Source of the DNA: Lepisosteus oculatus
Taxonomy: Eukaryota > Chordata > Actinopteri > Semionotiformes > Lepisosteidae
Length of the DNA: 64,000 bases
NCBI RefSeq assembly: GCF_040954835.1
Contig: NC_090700.1
Coordinates: forward strand, 16,721,501 to 16,785,500
Direction of reading: 5' to 3'
This document shows, one piece after another, positions 1 to 19,800 of the stretch. Positions within the stretch are counted from its first letter, which is position 1; each line of letters begins with the position of its first letter. The notes beneath the pieces were generated by a model. It did no database searches, was not told where the DNA came from, and worked only from the letters and a program-made list of their open reading frames with translations. The translations under genes were made by a program, and so were the position numbers.

Positions 1-72
1 ACTCGTTTGAGTGCTGTTGAGCGGATTTCTGCGTGGATCCCTAACTGACGGGTGCCATGGTCATGGGAGTCA

Positions 73-6742
<6,670 letters not shown>

Positions 6743-7769
6743 TTTTTATGTTTGATGTAAAATACTTGAAACGAACTACTAGGAAAGTCCTGTTATTTGT
6801 TCGTCTATGTTTGGGGTTAATACAATTATTATTTTTTTTAAATACACCTATGCATGTATCTTCAATTACCGTAAACGATTGTTAGAATGTACTTTATTTC
6901 AGCTAGCTAACTGTCGTAGTCTGTAAATTATGTCGAATCCGATCATCATCATAGAGTAAATAAATTGTAACGTAATATTTCATTTGCATTGGTCAAATTG
7001 TCCACATAGTCTATTGTGGGATTCGGGTTAGCCATTCATAGTAAGTATAAAAACAGCATTCCCTAAGAAAATATTAAGACAATTATCTTATATGGTCCAC
7101 ATTAACTAATCTTATATAAACTGCATTACGCTAAAATGCACATTAGCACCATTTTTATCATTATTGTGGACCAGAAACACAAAATACAAGACACAAACAA
7201 ATCCTAAATAATTCCAAAGCATTTACTTCTTTTGTTAGGACCCACTACGTCAGCTTTTTTTACCCCTTTTAGATGGGGGTAACTCAGGGGGTATACGGAT
7301 GCTACATATTTGCACCCCAAGAAAATAATAATATGGAAGTAATCATGGTATAGATAAGTAAGCGTTTATGTAATATAATTAAAAATCTGCTGTGGTTCTC
7401 GATATATAGTTTTATTTAAAAATGTATTTTGTTTTTTCATTGTTTGTTACTTAAGTTCCCTGAAAGCGTTATTAGACCCCCCATATCTCTGTCGCGTTCT
7501 GATGATGACAGGTCTATCCTTTTCTGCCTTCTCGCTTTTTATCATATCCGTTTTTGATATTCCTTTGATTCTAAATTTTGAAAATAATTGAATTTAAATT
7601 AAATTAATGCACAAGAAACTTTGATGTGCTGTATCAATGTTATACTGTTTTTTAAACGTTCAGGCAGTAAAGTAGGCAGCATACAGGAAGTAAACAAAAA
7701 TACAGTGACAGTCTTGTCTTGTGCTGAAGTTGCCATTGTATAGTGAAGTGAAGGGGTTAGTGATCACAA
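6743..7769. promoter_or_regulatory. Divergent PROSER1/VPS36 intergenic promoter region
   Basis: About 1 kb separates the two start codons, which point away from each other, so both promoters and 5' UTRs must fall here or use upstream non-coding exons. The stretch is AT-rich, with no obvious CpG island and no repeat that I recognise. The bidirectional promoter is inferred from geometry only. Confidence 0.5.
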
Positions 7770-7865
7770 ATGGACCGGTTCGTGTGGTCTAATGGCTTGT
7801 TGGAAATGAACGAAACTTTAGTGATTCAGCAGAGAGGAGTCAGGCTGTATGACGGAGATGAGAAG
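7770..7865 (+). CDS. VPS36: VPS36 exon 1 (residues 1-32)
   Basis: ATG at 7770 begins [14 protein letters not shown]. 32 codons, donor GTACAA. Start matches the family N-terminus. Confidence 0.96.
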
Positions 7866-10800
7866 GTACAAACCGCAGCCTTACTTTCATGCTGGATAGA
7901 CCGAGATCCCCGGATTTAGGCCTAGTATTAAGACAAAAGGGGATCTAAGATTGACGAACAGTCCTGAGTTGTTTTGTAGTTCAATTATTTGATATTAACA
8001 TTTCACGGAGCAGCCTACGTACAGTTTTACAGTTAAAAAGTGATTTTGCAAAGGTGAACGTGCTTTGTAAAGAAGTGTGGTCTTTGTGCTGTAGTACTGC
8101 AATTCAGAACAAAGTCGAACACAAACTAAATTTAAACCTCTGTGCCCTGAATATGAATATTGAATCCAGCTATGTTCAAAATAATGCCATTCTGTTTCCA
8201 TAGGCACAAAGTCCTAGGCTTGTTAACTAGTTGTTGAAAATGCCTCGCTGTTGAATTGCTCCTGTGCATGCTCTTATTTGCCAGGCTAAGCTTGATGTGG
8301 GGACAGCTCTTCTGAGTACACACCGATTAATCTGGAGGGACCAAAAGAATCATGTAAGTCTTCCCCCCTATAATACAAAATGGTTGTAATAGAACCGTCA
8401 TTCCAACGTGAACTTCTATGAATTTTGTGCATATCGGAACGACGTTTCACGGTGCAAAAAACTCTTAAATGATCATGCTGAATTTCTTTAATTCTCTTGT
8501 GTTTCAATAAATAACATTATGAAAAAATAAAAGGCCTCTGCACACAGTGACACTGGTAAAAATGCTACCAGTTGCTTTGCCATTATGAACACATTTCAGT
8601 TACTTTTGCAAGTCCACATTTATTTGTTCAGAATTGGCATCTGAGGAAAATTCCACTCAACTTTGCCTTCTCTTCTCTGCAGGAGTGCTGTATCGCCGTT
8701 CCTCTGTCACAGGTTATATTCTTTGAGGAGCAGGCAGCTGGGATTGGAAAAAGGTAAAAGCAGCTGTAGAAGGGAGCCGACTGCTCTTCTGTTGTCACAG
8801 TACTTCAGTTTCCAGTCTCGTCCTTTCGTTTCCATTTTTCAATCTCCTTTCTTCTTGCCTCTTTACATTATCCCTCACTGTCCCAGTGACAGGAACAGCT
8901 GCAATCAGTGAATGTCAGTTCACATTCGTAAAGTGTCTCTCCCCTATGCCATGTCTACTACATTTTGGGAAAAAAAAAAACCCAAGCTGACGTATGTTGG
9001 AAGAATCAAAAAGAAGCATTTAAAGTACATGAAGTGTTCTCCAGGTGTCAGCTAGACACTTTTGGAGCAGCTTTTCTGTAACTTCCAATCAATTTGAAAA
9101 CAGAGACAACAAACCTGCAGTTCAGAATTCTGAAAAGGAGGCACACTTGATACAGTACTTTTGAGTTGTATTTAACAGGCTGACCTAATCTCACAAAGCT
9201 TAATTACATGCTGAAAAGAGAAGAAAAGAAACACGTTTCAGCTGAAGAAGGCTTCACAGCTGAAACGTTGTGCTCCGTGTGTTTCTTCTCTTTTCAGCAT
9301 GGAATAAACCTTTACTTATACCTTTGCAGCCAACACGTATTGACAGATTTACCCACTAGAGAAAATTACAAGGTTTTAAAAATGGATTTCCTGTTCCTGA
9401 GTGGTTTCAGAAGTGAAAACGTACAGTATTTACAGATGAATTGCGCACCAAATGCAATTAGATTTTTATTTCTTCATTCAATGAATTAGAAGTTCTCTCT
9501 TCTTATAGACTTCCTCTCTTTGCCTGTTTTTTTAAATCATAATGTAGTTGCACTCCACACACGTAAGCTCAAACTCTGCATCACAACTGATTTCATTTTC
9601 TTCTTTTTGTTCTTGACTTACTAATTGTAACTTCCCATCATATTTTCTCTTGTTTCAATACAGTGCTAAAATAGTAATTCACCTTCACCCTGTATCACCC
9701 AATAAGGAGCCGGGACCGTACCAAAACAGCAAGTATTCCCACATAAAACTGTCCTTCAAAGAGCATGGTCAGATTGAGGTAAATCAGCCCTCGAGACTGA
9801 AAGAGAGTGAATTGCAACCATAATGCACAGTATATGAACTAGTTGTATTAAACACCTTATATAAGCATCCCCTATTACTAAGATCCTTTATCAAAAGAAA
9901 GAATGGATGAATGTCTTGAAATCTTGGTTTTATTGCAGAATGATTTAATTTGGCTCAATTCTAAAAGAGACATGTTTTTGGAATTACAACTTTTATTTAG
10001 TGATTGTGGACAGCACAGTGGAGCAGTGGTTAGCATTGCTGTCTCGCAGTGCTGGGGCCCTGGGTTCAGTTCCAGACCTGGGGTGCTGTATGTGTGGAGC
10101 TTGTGTTCTCTCTCTGTGTTTGCATGGATTTCCTCCAGGTGCTCCAGTTTTCTCCCACAGTCCAAAAACATACTAGTAAAGTAGGCTAATTGGCTTGTGG
10201 AAGAATTAGCCTTAGGACTGTGTGTGTGTGTTTTTGTGTCTACCCTGCACTGGACTGACATCTCATCTAGGTTCTATCCTGCCATGCGCCTGTTTCCCAA
10301 AAACGAGATTTTTGAAACCCAGAATAGACAAAGAAAATATCCCTCGATTCTAACACTGGGGATGCTCGAATTCTAAGTTGCCAGTGTGGTCATAGCAGCA
10401 ACCACACAGTTTCATTTTCCCTGTGAAGTTTTACAGGCGGCTGTCAGAAGAAATGACTCGGAGGCGATGGGAACAGACTCCAGCCTCCCAGGCCATTTCC
10501 ACTGGTACTGGAACCCAGGTGACCAGATCTCCAAATCATGCCTTCACCTGTGGGATGTTAAATGTGACTAGGCAGAGAAACTCACTTAGTCTGCAACCAC
10601 ATGAATATTGTGTCTAGTAGCTTGCTTCTTGGTGTAATAATCACTGATTGAACCAGCAACTTGGAGTTAGTAGCTTTCCTGGCAGGGATTTATAATTAAA
10701 ATTGAAAATAATCGTTTAAAATTAGCATTTTTGTTATTGTAAATCTAGAATGAGTATAGTAATTTCATTTGCATTTGTCAGTGCATTTAGGAGGAAGTAA

Positions 10801-13800
10801 TGCATCATTCGGCCAGCATGTGGTGCTGTTTTTACAGTATTTGGGATGCCAACCCCTACCAAAAAAAAAGGTATACTGTAGATTCTGCTCTGAAAAGGTC
10901 AGATTCTGTTCTGAGATGTAACATCTTAAAGCTCTAAACTCTCTCCCAGGCTGAGTTAAGGTCTGTGTGTCCATATGTATTTATGTTTGTCTTATATAAA
11001 GTATGTGCCATGCAAGATTAAAAAGCATATTGATACATTTTGCATACCAATTATGGTATCCCTAAATGATTGTTAGAACTGTTTAAAGTTAGCACTGGAG
11101 TTCTTTGATGTGATTTTGTTTTTTTAATTTTAACTAAACCCAAGCTGAGAGGGGTTACCTGAATGGTTTTTTTCCCTCTTTGATGCAGTAAAGGCAGTTT
11201 CTCATGCTGTGCCCATGGCCTTGATGGAGACAGACATGCAAGGCATTGTTAACGTTTCCTTCCTCGTTCCTTGTTTGGCTTGCAGGCAGGAAGAACCCGG
11301 GCTGTTGGAATTGTGGGTATTGAGAGGAAGCTGGAGGAAAAGCGAAAAGAGACGGACAAAAACATTTCAGAGGTGAGGGGCGAGAGGCGGGGGGGTTGTT
11401 GGTCAAGGTTTGCTGGGAGGAGAGCCTGGATCTGAGATCTGAGGTCATCCATCTGTCTGGTCTGGTCCACTGTGCTTCCTGCTCCACCCCAGACACCCTC
11501 CACCGGCCAGCGGGATGCACGCAGTGGGCTGTTCCAATGAAGAGATTTATTACAGTGATAAAGATTATGTGCTCTTTGATTCTGAAAACAATTCCAATTT
11601 TTCTTTTCTTTATATGGCAGTATTTATCCCTCAGAAGGGCTTTTTGCTTCTGACCAAAAAATAATAATACACACCCACATGCTGACATGAGACAAAAATA
11701 TGTTTTTGAATTTAAGTGGTATATGCACGATGCAAAGTAAAACATCCTTTAAAGTAGTTAGGTTGTCTTATTTTAATTTCTTATCTTTACTTTAATTTTA
11801 GTGTTGAAGGAATCCTGAAATATGCACACTTTTAAATAGAGCCCTTAGAAATATGTAGTAGATCTAGAAAGATCTTTAACAGATCTGTTATTAAACGTCT
11901 TTAATAACTTTATTATTATTAACTTTATTAAACTTTGTGTTATCAAGCACAAGGTGTACCACTGAAAGAAGAATGGAAATTACTAAGCTTTGAAACCTGG
12001 AGTGACGTTTGTAATATTTCTTTCACAAAAACAGTACAAAAGTAAATACAACACATCTGCAATATCAAATGACAAATTTGTTGATAGCTCATCTAAATCA
12101 AAATGTCCCTGGGAGTTCATCACACAATATCCACTTTTTCTTTTTGCAGGACCTCTGATTGGCCTTTCCAAACCTTACCGTTAATCGGATAGCTTGCAGT
12201 TTTAGTTTACACGATATAATTAATAATGCATACATTACGTACTGTATACAGAAAAGTTATAACAATGAGAAATTTATGACTCCCCTACAAGCAGATAAAT
12301 ATGAGAACTGCTCTGTTTAACCCTTCTTAAATGACCAAGATGGGACGAATAGTTTGCCGTCATTGGTAATCTTTCTAATGTTCTAAGCCTCAGCAAGTTT
12401 ACAGGCCAATTTGAGCACATCTTGGGCAGACAGTGATTAACATCTCTCAATGTGAGGAACCGCATTTGTGAGGCATCAGGAAAGCAGCTGAGGTCAGGGA
12501 CTCGTCTCTAAAAAAGTTCCTGTTGAAAGCTTCTGTATCCTGTGAACTTCATTTGTCAGTCAGTAGATCTAAATAATGAAAATAGGCAATGGAATACACC
12601 CAGTTGTAAACAATAAGGCTGCAACTCAATCAGCGGTTTCTATGGCAGTTTGAGACAGAAGTACGCACTTCATTGAGCACAGAGATCTCAAAGATAAAAT
12701 GACAGCTATTCTATCAACATGTAACATATTGTTGAGACTTTGAAATAGATCTAAAAATATAGGATGCAAGAATAACTTTAGACTCCAAAATGACTTAACT
12801 TAGTTATTTTGCAATTTTGTACAACATGTTTTCTAGACACTTTTTTAATGAGTGCTCTCCTTTGTTATACGTATGTAAACATTTATACGTATGCCATATA
12901 TAAGCATAAATAATGGCAGCATAAACATGTAAGCATAAATAAGGCAGACTCTGTACAACTAAAGGTTTTGATTATGAAAAAGGTACACCTTAATTGTTAT
13001 TTATTATGTCATGTTAGACCTGTTTTTGTCAGTGTTTTTGTTGGGTTTTTTTTAAAGAACATAGAATATATTTATCTGCAATTCACATTTTACTTTATAC
13101 CATATATCCCATGAAAATAATGTGGTGATCTGATCTTCATTGGTACTAATACCAGAGTGCTAATAATTTAGTAAACCATGTAGGAACTGAAGTTTTCATT
13201 TGATAAAATGTACATATGGTGGCTCCAATTAGTATTGGTCCACCTACATACAGAGCATGAAAGTGATTCCAAGCACTGGAATAGATAAGTGCTTCAATCA
13301 GTCACAAAAATAATATTTTGTTCAGTTATAATTGTATTTTTTTTTAATGGCCAGTGGCAAAAACAACAAATATGGTTAGAACAGCAGTCGTGTCCTGGGC
13401 TCTTTCTTCCGAATAATAATAATGAGAGCAGATATGAACATATCAAAGCCTGTTGCAGCTGTTTGTGGCAGATTGCACCACGGGAATGGAGTCTGTGAAA
13501 TGAGGCTGGCTCTTAGCATCAGTTTTGGTTTCATTGATGGATGATAGATTTTCTTTTTCTGGTGCTCTTGCATTTTCCCAAAGGCTTCCTGCCTGTGCTG
13601 TGTGTGGCTGATAAGAACAGAGCAGTGCAGCCCATTGTTTATCAGAGGAAGTTCCTGCTAGGTGTGTGTGTGCACTGGCCTTTTGTTCCCAGACTCACCC
13701 CTCATGGACGGACCGGAGTTTGAATAATGTTAAAAGCTTTGAACCCTCAATTCAACAAGATTTGTACCCAGTACTTGTTTTAGCTTCTTCCCATGTTACT

Positions 13801-16800
13801 GAGACTCCACTGATTGAGGTCTTTGACTTTCAGTGGTCCACATCTTGTCTTGGAAATTTCTCACCCAAGGCCGTACACTGTGTATAAACCCAACGTGTGT
13901 CTGCTGGGAAATAAATGATCTTGTAATCCTTAGAAGAAGATGCCAAAGTTATTATTTTAATTTGTCCATTTGTAAAGACTTGGACACCATCTTTATTAAG
14001 ACACTGAAATGGTTTCCACTTTAAAAACCCAACTGGCTTGCACTGTCTTTTCAAGTTGCATTGTCATTTCTTTGTCAGTTGTATCTTGCCTGTTTTACAG
14101 GTTGTTTTTTTCAATCCCACTGATTTCAGTTCAGTATTGTATGTAGTTCTGTAGTTTGATAGGGTGCACCTGGCATATGCAATGAGTGTAGAAATGAGTA
14201 AACAAACACTGCATCAGAAGACTGCTGGTAAAGAAGAGCCTCTACTTCTATGCCCTTCCACATGTGTCTCCTTGTTCATGTTTCACTGTTAGCTTTTGAA
14301 AATGTTCACTGGGTGGATTGTATTTAATAGTCATGGATGACTGTTACATGTCGTCTGTGAGAAGTTGGGGTTCAGGCCTCAAGTGGATTGGCTTGAACTG
14401 TCTTCTGTCTCGAGCCCCATTTGAGCACCTCTGAGCTCAATAGTGTAGACATCTGACTCGTCATTATCATTAACCACGTGACTTTCTGTTACTGCTTTGT
14501 GCTTGCAGAGGAGCAGAACATCCCCAAGGTGGCATTTGTAAGCTAGGAAGTGACATTGATGTTACTGAGGCTGTTATTGATGCTTGAGAGTGTATTACTC
14601 GATACAGTTATTGTGCAGTTTTATGACTCCTTGTTGGATGAGAATAAAACTACTGTTGTGGTCTCCTGTGTTTTATTGGAATAAATAACCTCATTAATAT
14701 TTTACATTTAGCAGCCATATCACTCTGCAGCTCTCAACTGGCAACCCACTGAAGCTAAGCAGGTGTGAGCCTGGGAAAATCTAAGGTTGCTGCTGGAAGA
14801 GGTGTTAGTGGGGCCAGCAGGGGGCAATCACACTGCGGTCCATGTGGGTCCTAATGCCCCACTATAGTGACAGGGACACTCTACTGTAAACAGGCGCCGT
14901 CCTTTGAATGAGACGTAAAACTGAGGTCCTGACTCTCTGTGGTCATTAAAAATCCCAGGGCATCATGGCTTCCTAATAATCCTCATCTATAAATTGGCTA
15001 CATCACTCTGCTCTCCTCCCCACTGACAGCTGATGTGTGGTGAGCGTTCTGGCGCACTATGGCTGCCGTCGCATCATCCAGGTAGATGCTGCACATTGGT
15101 GGTGGTGGAGGGGAGTCCCCATTACCTGTAAAGCGCTTTGAGTGGAGTGTCCAGAAAAGTGCTATATAAGTGTAAGCAATTATTAATTATCATTATTACA
15201 TTTGTCTGACAATCTCATTATTACCGTTGATGGTCATGCAGCACCAAATACATGATCTATAAATATATATAATAAAATAAATATTATTTTAGTTGTATGA
15301 TGTTCCATAGCTTTTTGTGGGTAGTATTTCTTTTTCCAAGTCATGTGTTTGTGGATATTATGCGTTCTCATTTTGTAAAATCCTACGATGCATTAGTACA
15401 AAGGGTGACAATATAAAAGAGGTTCCACTGTAATCCCTTATGCAGGCTGACTTTCTGTACCTGGTTAATGACATTTACTGTATATTCTGTAAAGGAATCT
15501 TCTACTTTTATTTAATTAAAAAATAGATTTTTAGATTAATTTGCATGCTTCTGTTTAGAAAACTGTTTTAAAGAGTTTAATTCTTTAAGAGACAGGACTT
15601 GCATTGCATTTGATTAAATACATGTGACAGAAAAACAATAAGTGTTATTTTGGAACTGGATTTCAAGTTTCTCATTCATTTCCCACAGGCTTTTGAAGAT
15701 CTCAGCAAGCTTATGGAAAAGGTAATATTTGATAAGTCAACTGTATATGATTATCCTTATCACGTGATGGTGCATTACAGAGTTAAATTGTTCTTCTTTT
15801 CCTCAGGCAAAAGAAATGGTAGAATTATCCAAATCCATAGCTAACAAAATCAAAGAAAAACAAGGGGACATCACAGAAGATGAGGTAAGCATTGTTTTTG
15901 ATTGACACTTTTAGTCCATGAAGGAAATTCTGGGTCATGGTGGGTTTATTTAGTTTGTCCTTCACAGTTCACAGTATCAGAGGACAAAATTATTTTAAAA
16001 TATGCTTAAGGAGCCAAGTATTTAACAAATAGTTTTACTGCAAAATGAAGGCTTTTGAAACTCAAACCCAAAAATGAAAGGACATTTTAGGGGACCTTGG
16101 TGAATGGTGCCCCATATTCATTTTCTGTAATAGTTATTTGACAGTGCAGTTTAACCTCTGCAGTACAACTCCTCATAGGTGCCTTTGAGAAGTCTTTTAA
16201 AAAGCAGAAAGGTATTTCTGTATTAACAATAACAGTTATTATGACAGTCAAACAATAAAAAATGTTAAAGAAAATACAATTTTGAAAATACAAAGTTGAA
16301 TTGTCATTTATGTTTCTGCTCCAGTGGGGGAAATTCTGTATAGTTAAGAGCCTGAGCCTGGCAGAGCAGAATGTAGTAATTACATTGTTAGGGACCTCTT
16401 CTTCTGTGAAATACTCTTGTGTTCTCCAGGCGTGAAAAAGCCTGTTGCTTTATAAACATAAGCATCTTAACTTTATTGGATTAGAGTCTCTTTGCCAACA
16501 CATGGACTGTTAAGCCTGCTTGGCAGGACTATTAGCAGTGGCTTTGAACAAGTCTCTCAGAACATTTAAGAACCATCTATTCCTATTTAAGTCTTTCTCC
16601 TGCCTTACCTATAATCCTAAATGCTCATGAGAAAATCTACTTTTTGAATGATATTTTATTTAATTTTTTTTAAAGTGTGTTTTGCCATTTTTTGTGTGAC
16701 AGAGATTAAATTGTAAATTTCTTTGAATCACCATTTCAAATTGAGGTTATCTGTCACTTGGTAAGGTTTTGTGCTTATTATATTTACAGTATATCCTACA

Positions 16801-19800
16801 CACGTGCATTTAAGTCTCAAATGTCAAAAACCAAAGAGCAGCAAAGCGATACTATTCTTACCTTTGTGCTTTTCTGCGATTTCAGATGAAGAATCATACA
16901 ATAAAATACTCAAAATGTAAATAAAGAGTTGTCTTAAAGATTCATAGATCTCTTGAATATTCTAATGGTTGTGTTAAACCCATTGGTTAAACTGAATCCC
17001 GTGCTTATTGCTATCCTGACTCTTCCCAACAGACTATCCGATTTAAATCTTATCTATTGAGTATGGGCATAGCAAACCCAGTCACCAGGGAAACCCATGG
17101 CTCTGGGACACATTACCACATGCAGCTAGCCAAACAGCTGGGAGACATGCTGCTGGTCCCTCTGCAGGTACGAAGCCCTCATTATATTCCATCTGCTACC
17201 AGTGTATTTCTGCGCCAATCCAGTTTGTTTTTCCCATTTGGAACACGGATGTCCAGCTTCACTTCACAGCTGCAAGCCCCATATCAGTGAGTGCTCTTAT
17301 TTCGCTTAATTTCCTTTGGGTTGTTTAATCTATGAATTTGATCATGAGGAGACAATGAGCGAATTGAAGAGTGGGGTGATGACATCTGCCTGAGCAGCTT
17401 GAACATTGAATTTCAACACTGAACAATGTTCTGTGGCCCCCACAGTCTAACCAGATCCCCCTTTTTTACAGCGAGTTTCTACATGTGAACATTTCTAGCT
17501 GATGAGGCCTGGCGACCTATGCTGGTGTGCAGTGAGGTCCATATAGCTTTACAACTAAGTGTTCTGGAGACATTTAAGGATGGCTGCCTCTGCCTGCTCT
17601 CATCAGCAGAGCTTTCTCTGACACACCGACATAGCCTTTTCTCCCTGTGCGGTGCTATTTGCTTTTGAATGCCAAGTCAGATTCACTGCTATTGACATTA
17701 GTGTATTTGGCCATGAAAAGGAGTATTTTTTTTTCTTTTTTAAAGGAGAGAGGAGGCATGATGGCTTTGACTGAAGTTTATTGTTTAGTCAATCGAGCCC
17801 GTGGGATGGAGGTAAGATTGGGACCACCCAGTCCTCTTATTTTTAATGTGTGCTCCTTTTCTTAATCTGTTGCTTTGACTCCGTTTTTTTTTAATTCCCT
17901 TTCTCCATACATGAAAAATAGATGTCCAGTTTCATGTTGGCGCATGCCAGACAAAATAATGAACATTGCCTTTGGCATTGGCATTTTACTTCTTGACTGA
18001 TAAAGGTCATATGGGCTCTGACCCAAATCTAAGTCTCTTCTGCCAGCGCAAATCATCCAGGCCTCTCTAGGAGAATGGATTGGCTAATTACCTTTCTAAT
18101 TAGAGTGGCAGTATAATCAGACGTGACTGTGATCCCACTTGACCCTGGTTTAAGCAACTTGGAATTAGGAAAGGCAGAAGAAACCATCTGGATGGCTGTG
18201 AGGGAGTGATGAGGGTTTCTAGACCCCTTGGTCTTCTCTTCACTTGGCCTGGAAGTGGGGATATGGGATTATTGTACTTGATCTAAAAATTTCTGGTGCA
18301 AAATATAATACAGAGAAATATTGGATGACCCTCTTAAGGATAGATTGTTGTTATTCACCTTTGGAGTAATGTAATCTTGACAGAACATCAAACAATTTGT
18401 CTCTTTATTTGATTTGGTATTTAGGCACTTTACTGTGTTTAATATGAATGCCAGTAAAGGTAGCACATTGTTTCTTTGCCACAATGTCTGCCTTTTTTCT
18501 GATGCACTATTACACTTCAGTGATATGCTGTATATCATGTCACATCTGTTATCTAGAGCTCTGGCAGTTTTAGATAAATACTTTTGTTGTGAGTATATCA
18601 TTATACTCACAAGTGGTCCCACCAGGAAACTGCCCCATCGCGCACTGCACACAGTATTTCAGCAGCGAGCACAACGTGTGCTGGTACGATTTAATATTAA
18701 ACAGGATGAATATGGCATGATTGAAAATGTTCTACTGCTATTAACCCTAAAGCAATTTGGATGCAGAACTTGGATGCTTTAAATAACACATTCACCTCTC
18801 CATTTTCCGATTATCTGTTTTATTAAAAATAAAATAAAAGTTAGAAAGATTAGAAAAAGGTTAGAAAATCTGAATAAAACAGCATGTTGGAAAAAGTATT
18901 TAATCTTGATGCAGGAGAATACAAATCTGATTACAAAGAGAGGTACTAAATGAGGATGTGACTTAGGAAATTTCACAAGGTCCCAGGGAGATCAACTTCT
19001 TTCATCACTGAAAAAGATGGGAAGTGAACAACATTGGATTCCTTTAATGCTGTACTCGTTGCTTTGCTTATGAGAGAAAATTGCTTGTTGTTCTACTTCT
19101 CATGGACTCATGTCTATCAAGGGCTTAACAAAATCTCTTATTATTTTGTACCCGTCACATTTTACTGAAAAGTGCTCCCCCACACAGCCCAACGTACAGA
19201 AAAATACGAGTAAGATACCCATTGTTTATTAATGTGATGTTCGTATATCACAATCATATTAATGTGATCCATGTTTGTTTTATGGGCTGCATGTTCTTAT
19301 AAAAACTAATCAAGTTAAAGAGAAAATTCTCTCTATATATACTATCATCTAAGTATATCTTTCCCTATTTACATCGAAGCAAGCTAGCTACTCAAAAGAA
19401 TCCTATACCTGGTGTTGGTTTATATGACCTAATGTGTAAAAACAAAAATTGATCATACTTCTTTTTAACAAGTGTGTTATCTGATTCCATGCATTTGTAG
19501 GACTTTTCAAGTTCAAGTTCAAGTTTATTGTCATTATACTCATATACAGGTACAGTATATGGTATTACGAAATGCTATTTAGCTAGCTCTCAGACGATAC
19601 GTAGTACAAAAAAAAACCAACAATGCAATTGTATAATAAAAGAAAGACAGAGACAACAGGCAGTGTGCAAACAACAACAGGCAATGTGCAAAACAACAAA
19701 AAGGTAACAGGTAATGTGCAAAAACAACATCAGATGTGCAAAAACATGCATCAACAGAATGAAATAAAAGGATAGAAATAATGGGGAGTGAGCTTTTTGA

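Noticed and set aside
9878-10261. 127-codon minus-strand frame and the overlapping plus-strand frame
   Set aside because: Entirely within the family A SINE; similar frames recur in the other copies.
11155-11745. 196-codon open frame on the minus strand
   Set aside because: It lies antisense to VPS36 exon 6 and flanking intron and has no protein-like motif.
14709-14830. Functional 5S rRNA gene
   Set aside because: Only a diverged part of 5S is present, continuing into a SINE with a LINE-like tail; no T-run terminator at the right place.
18269-18782. Overlapping open frames of over 120 codons on both strands
   Set aside because: Inside VPS36 intron 10, low complexity composition, no family resemblance and no splice context.
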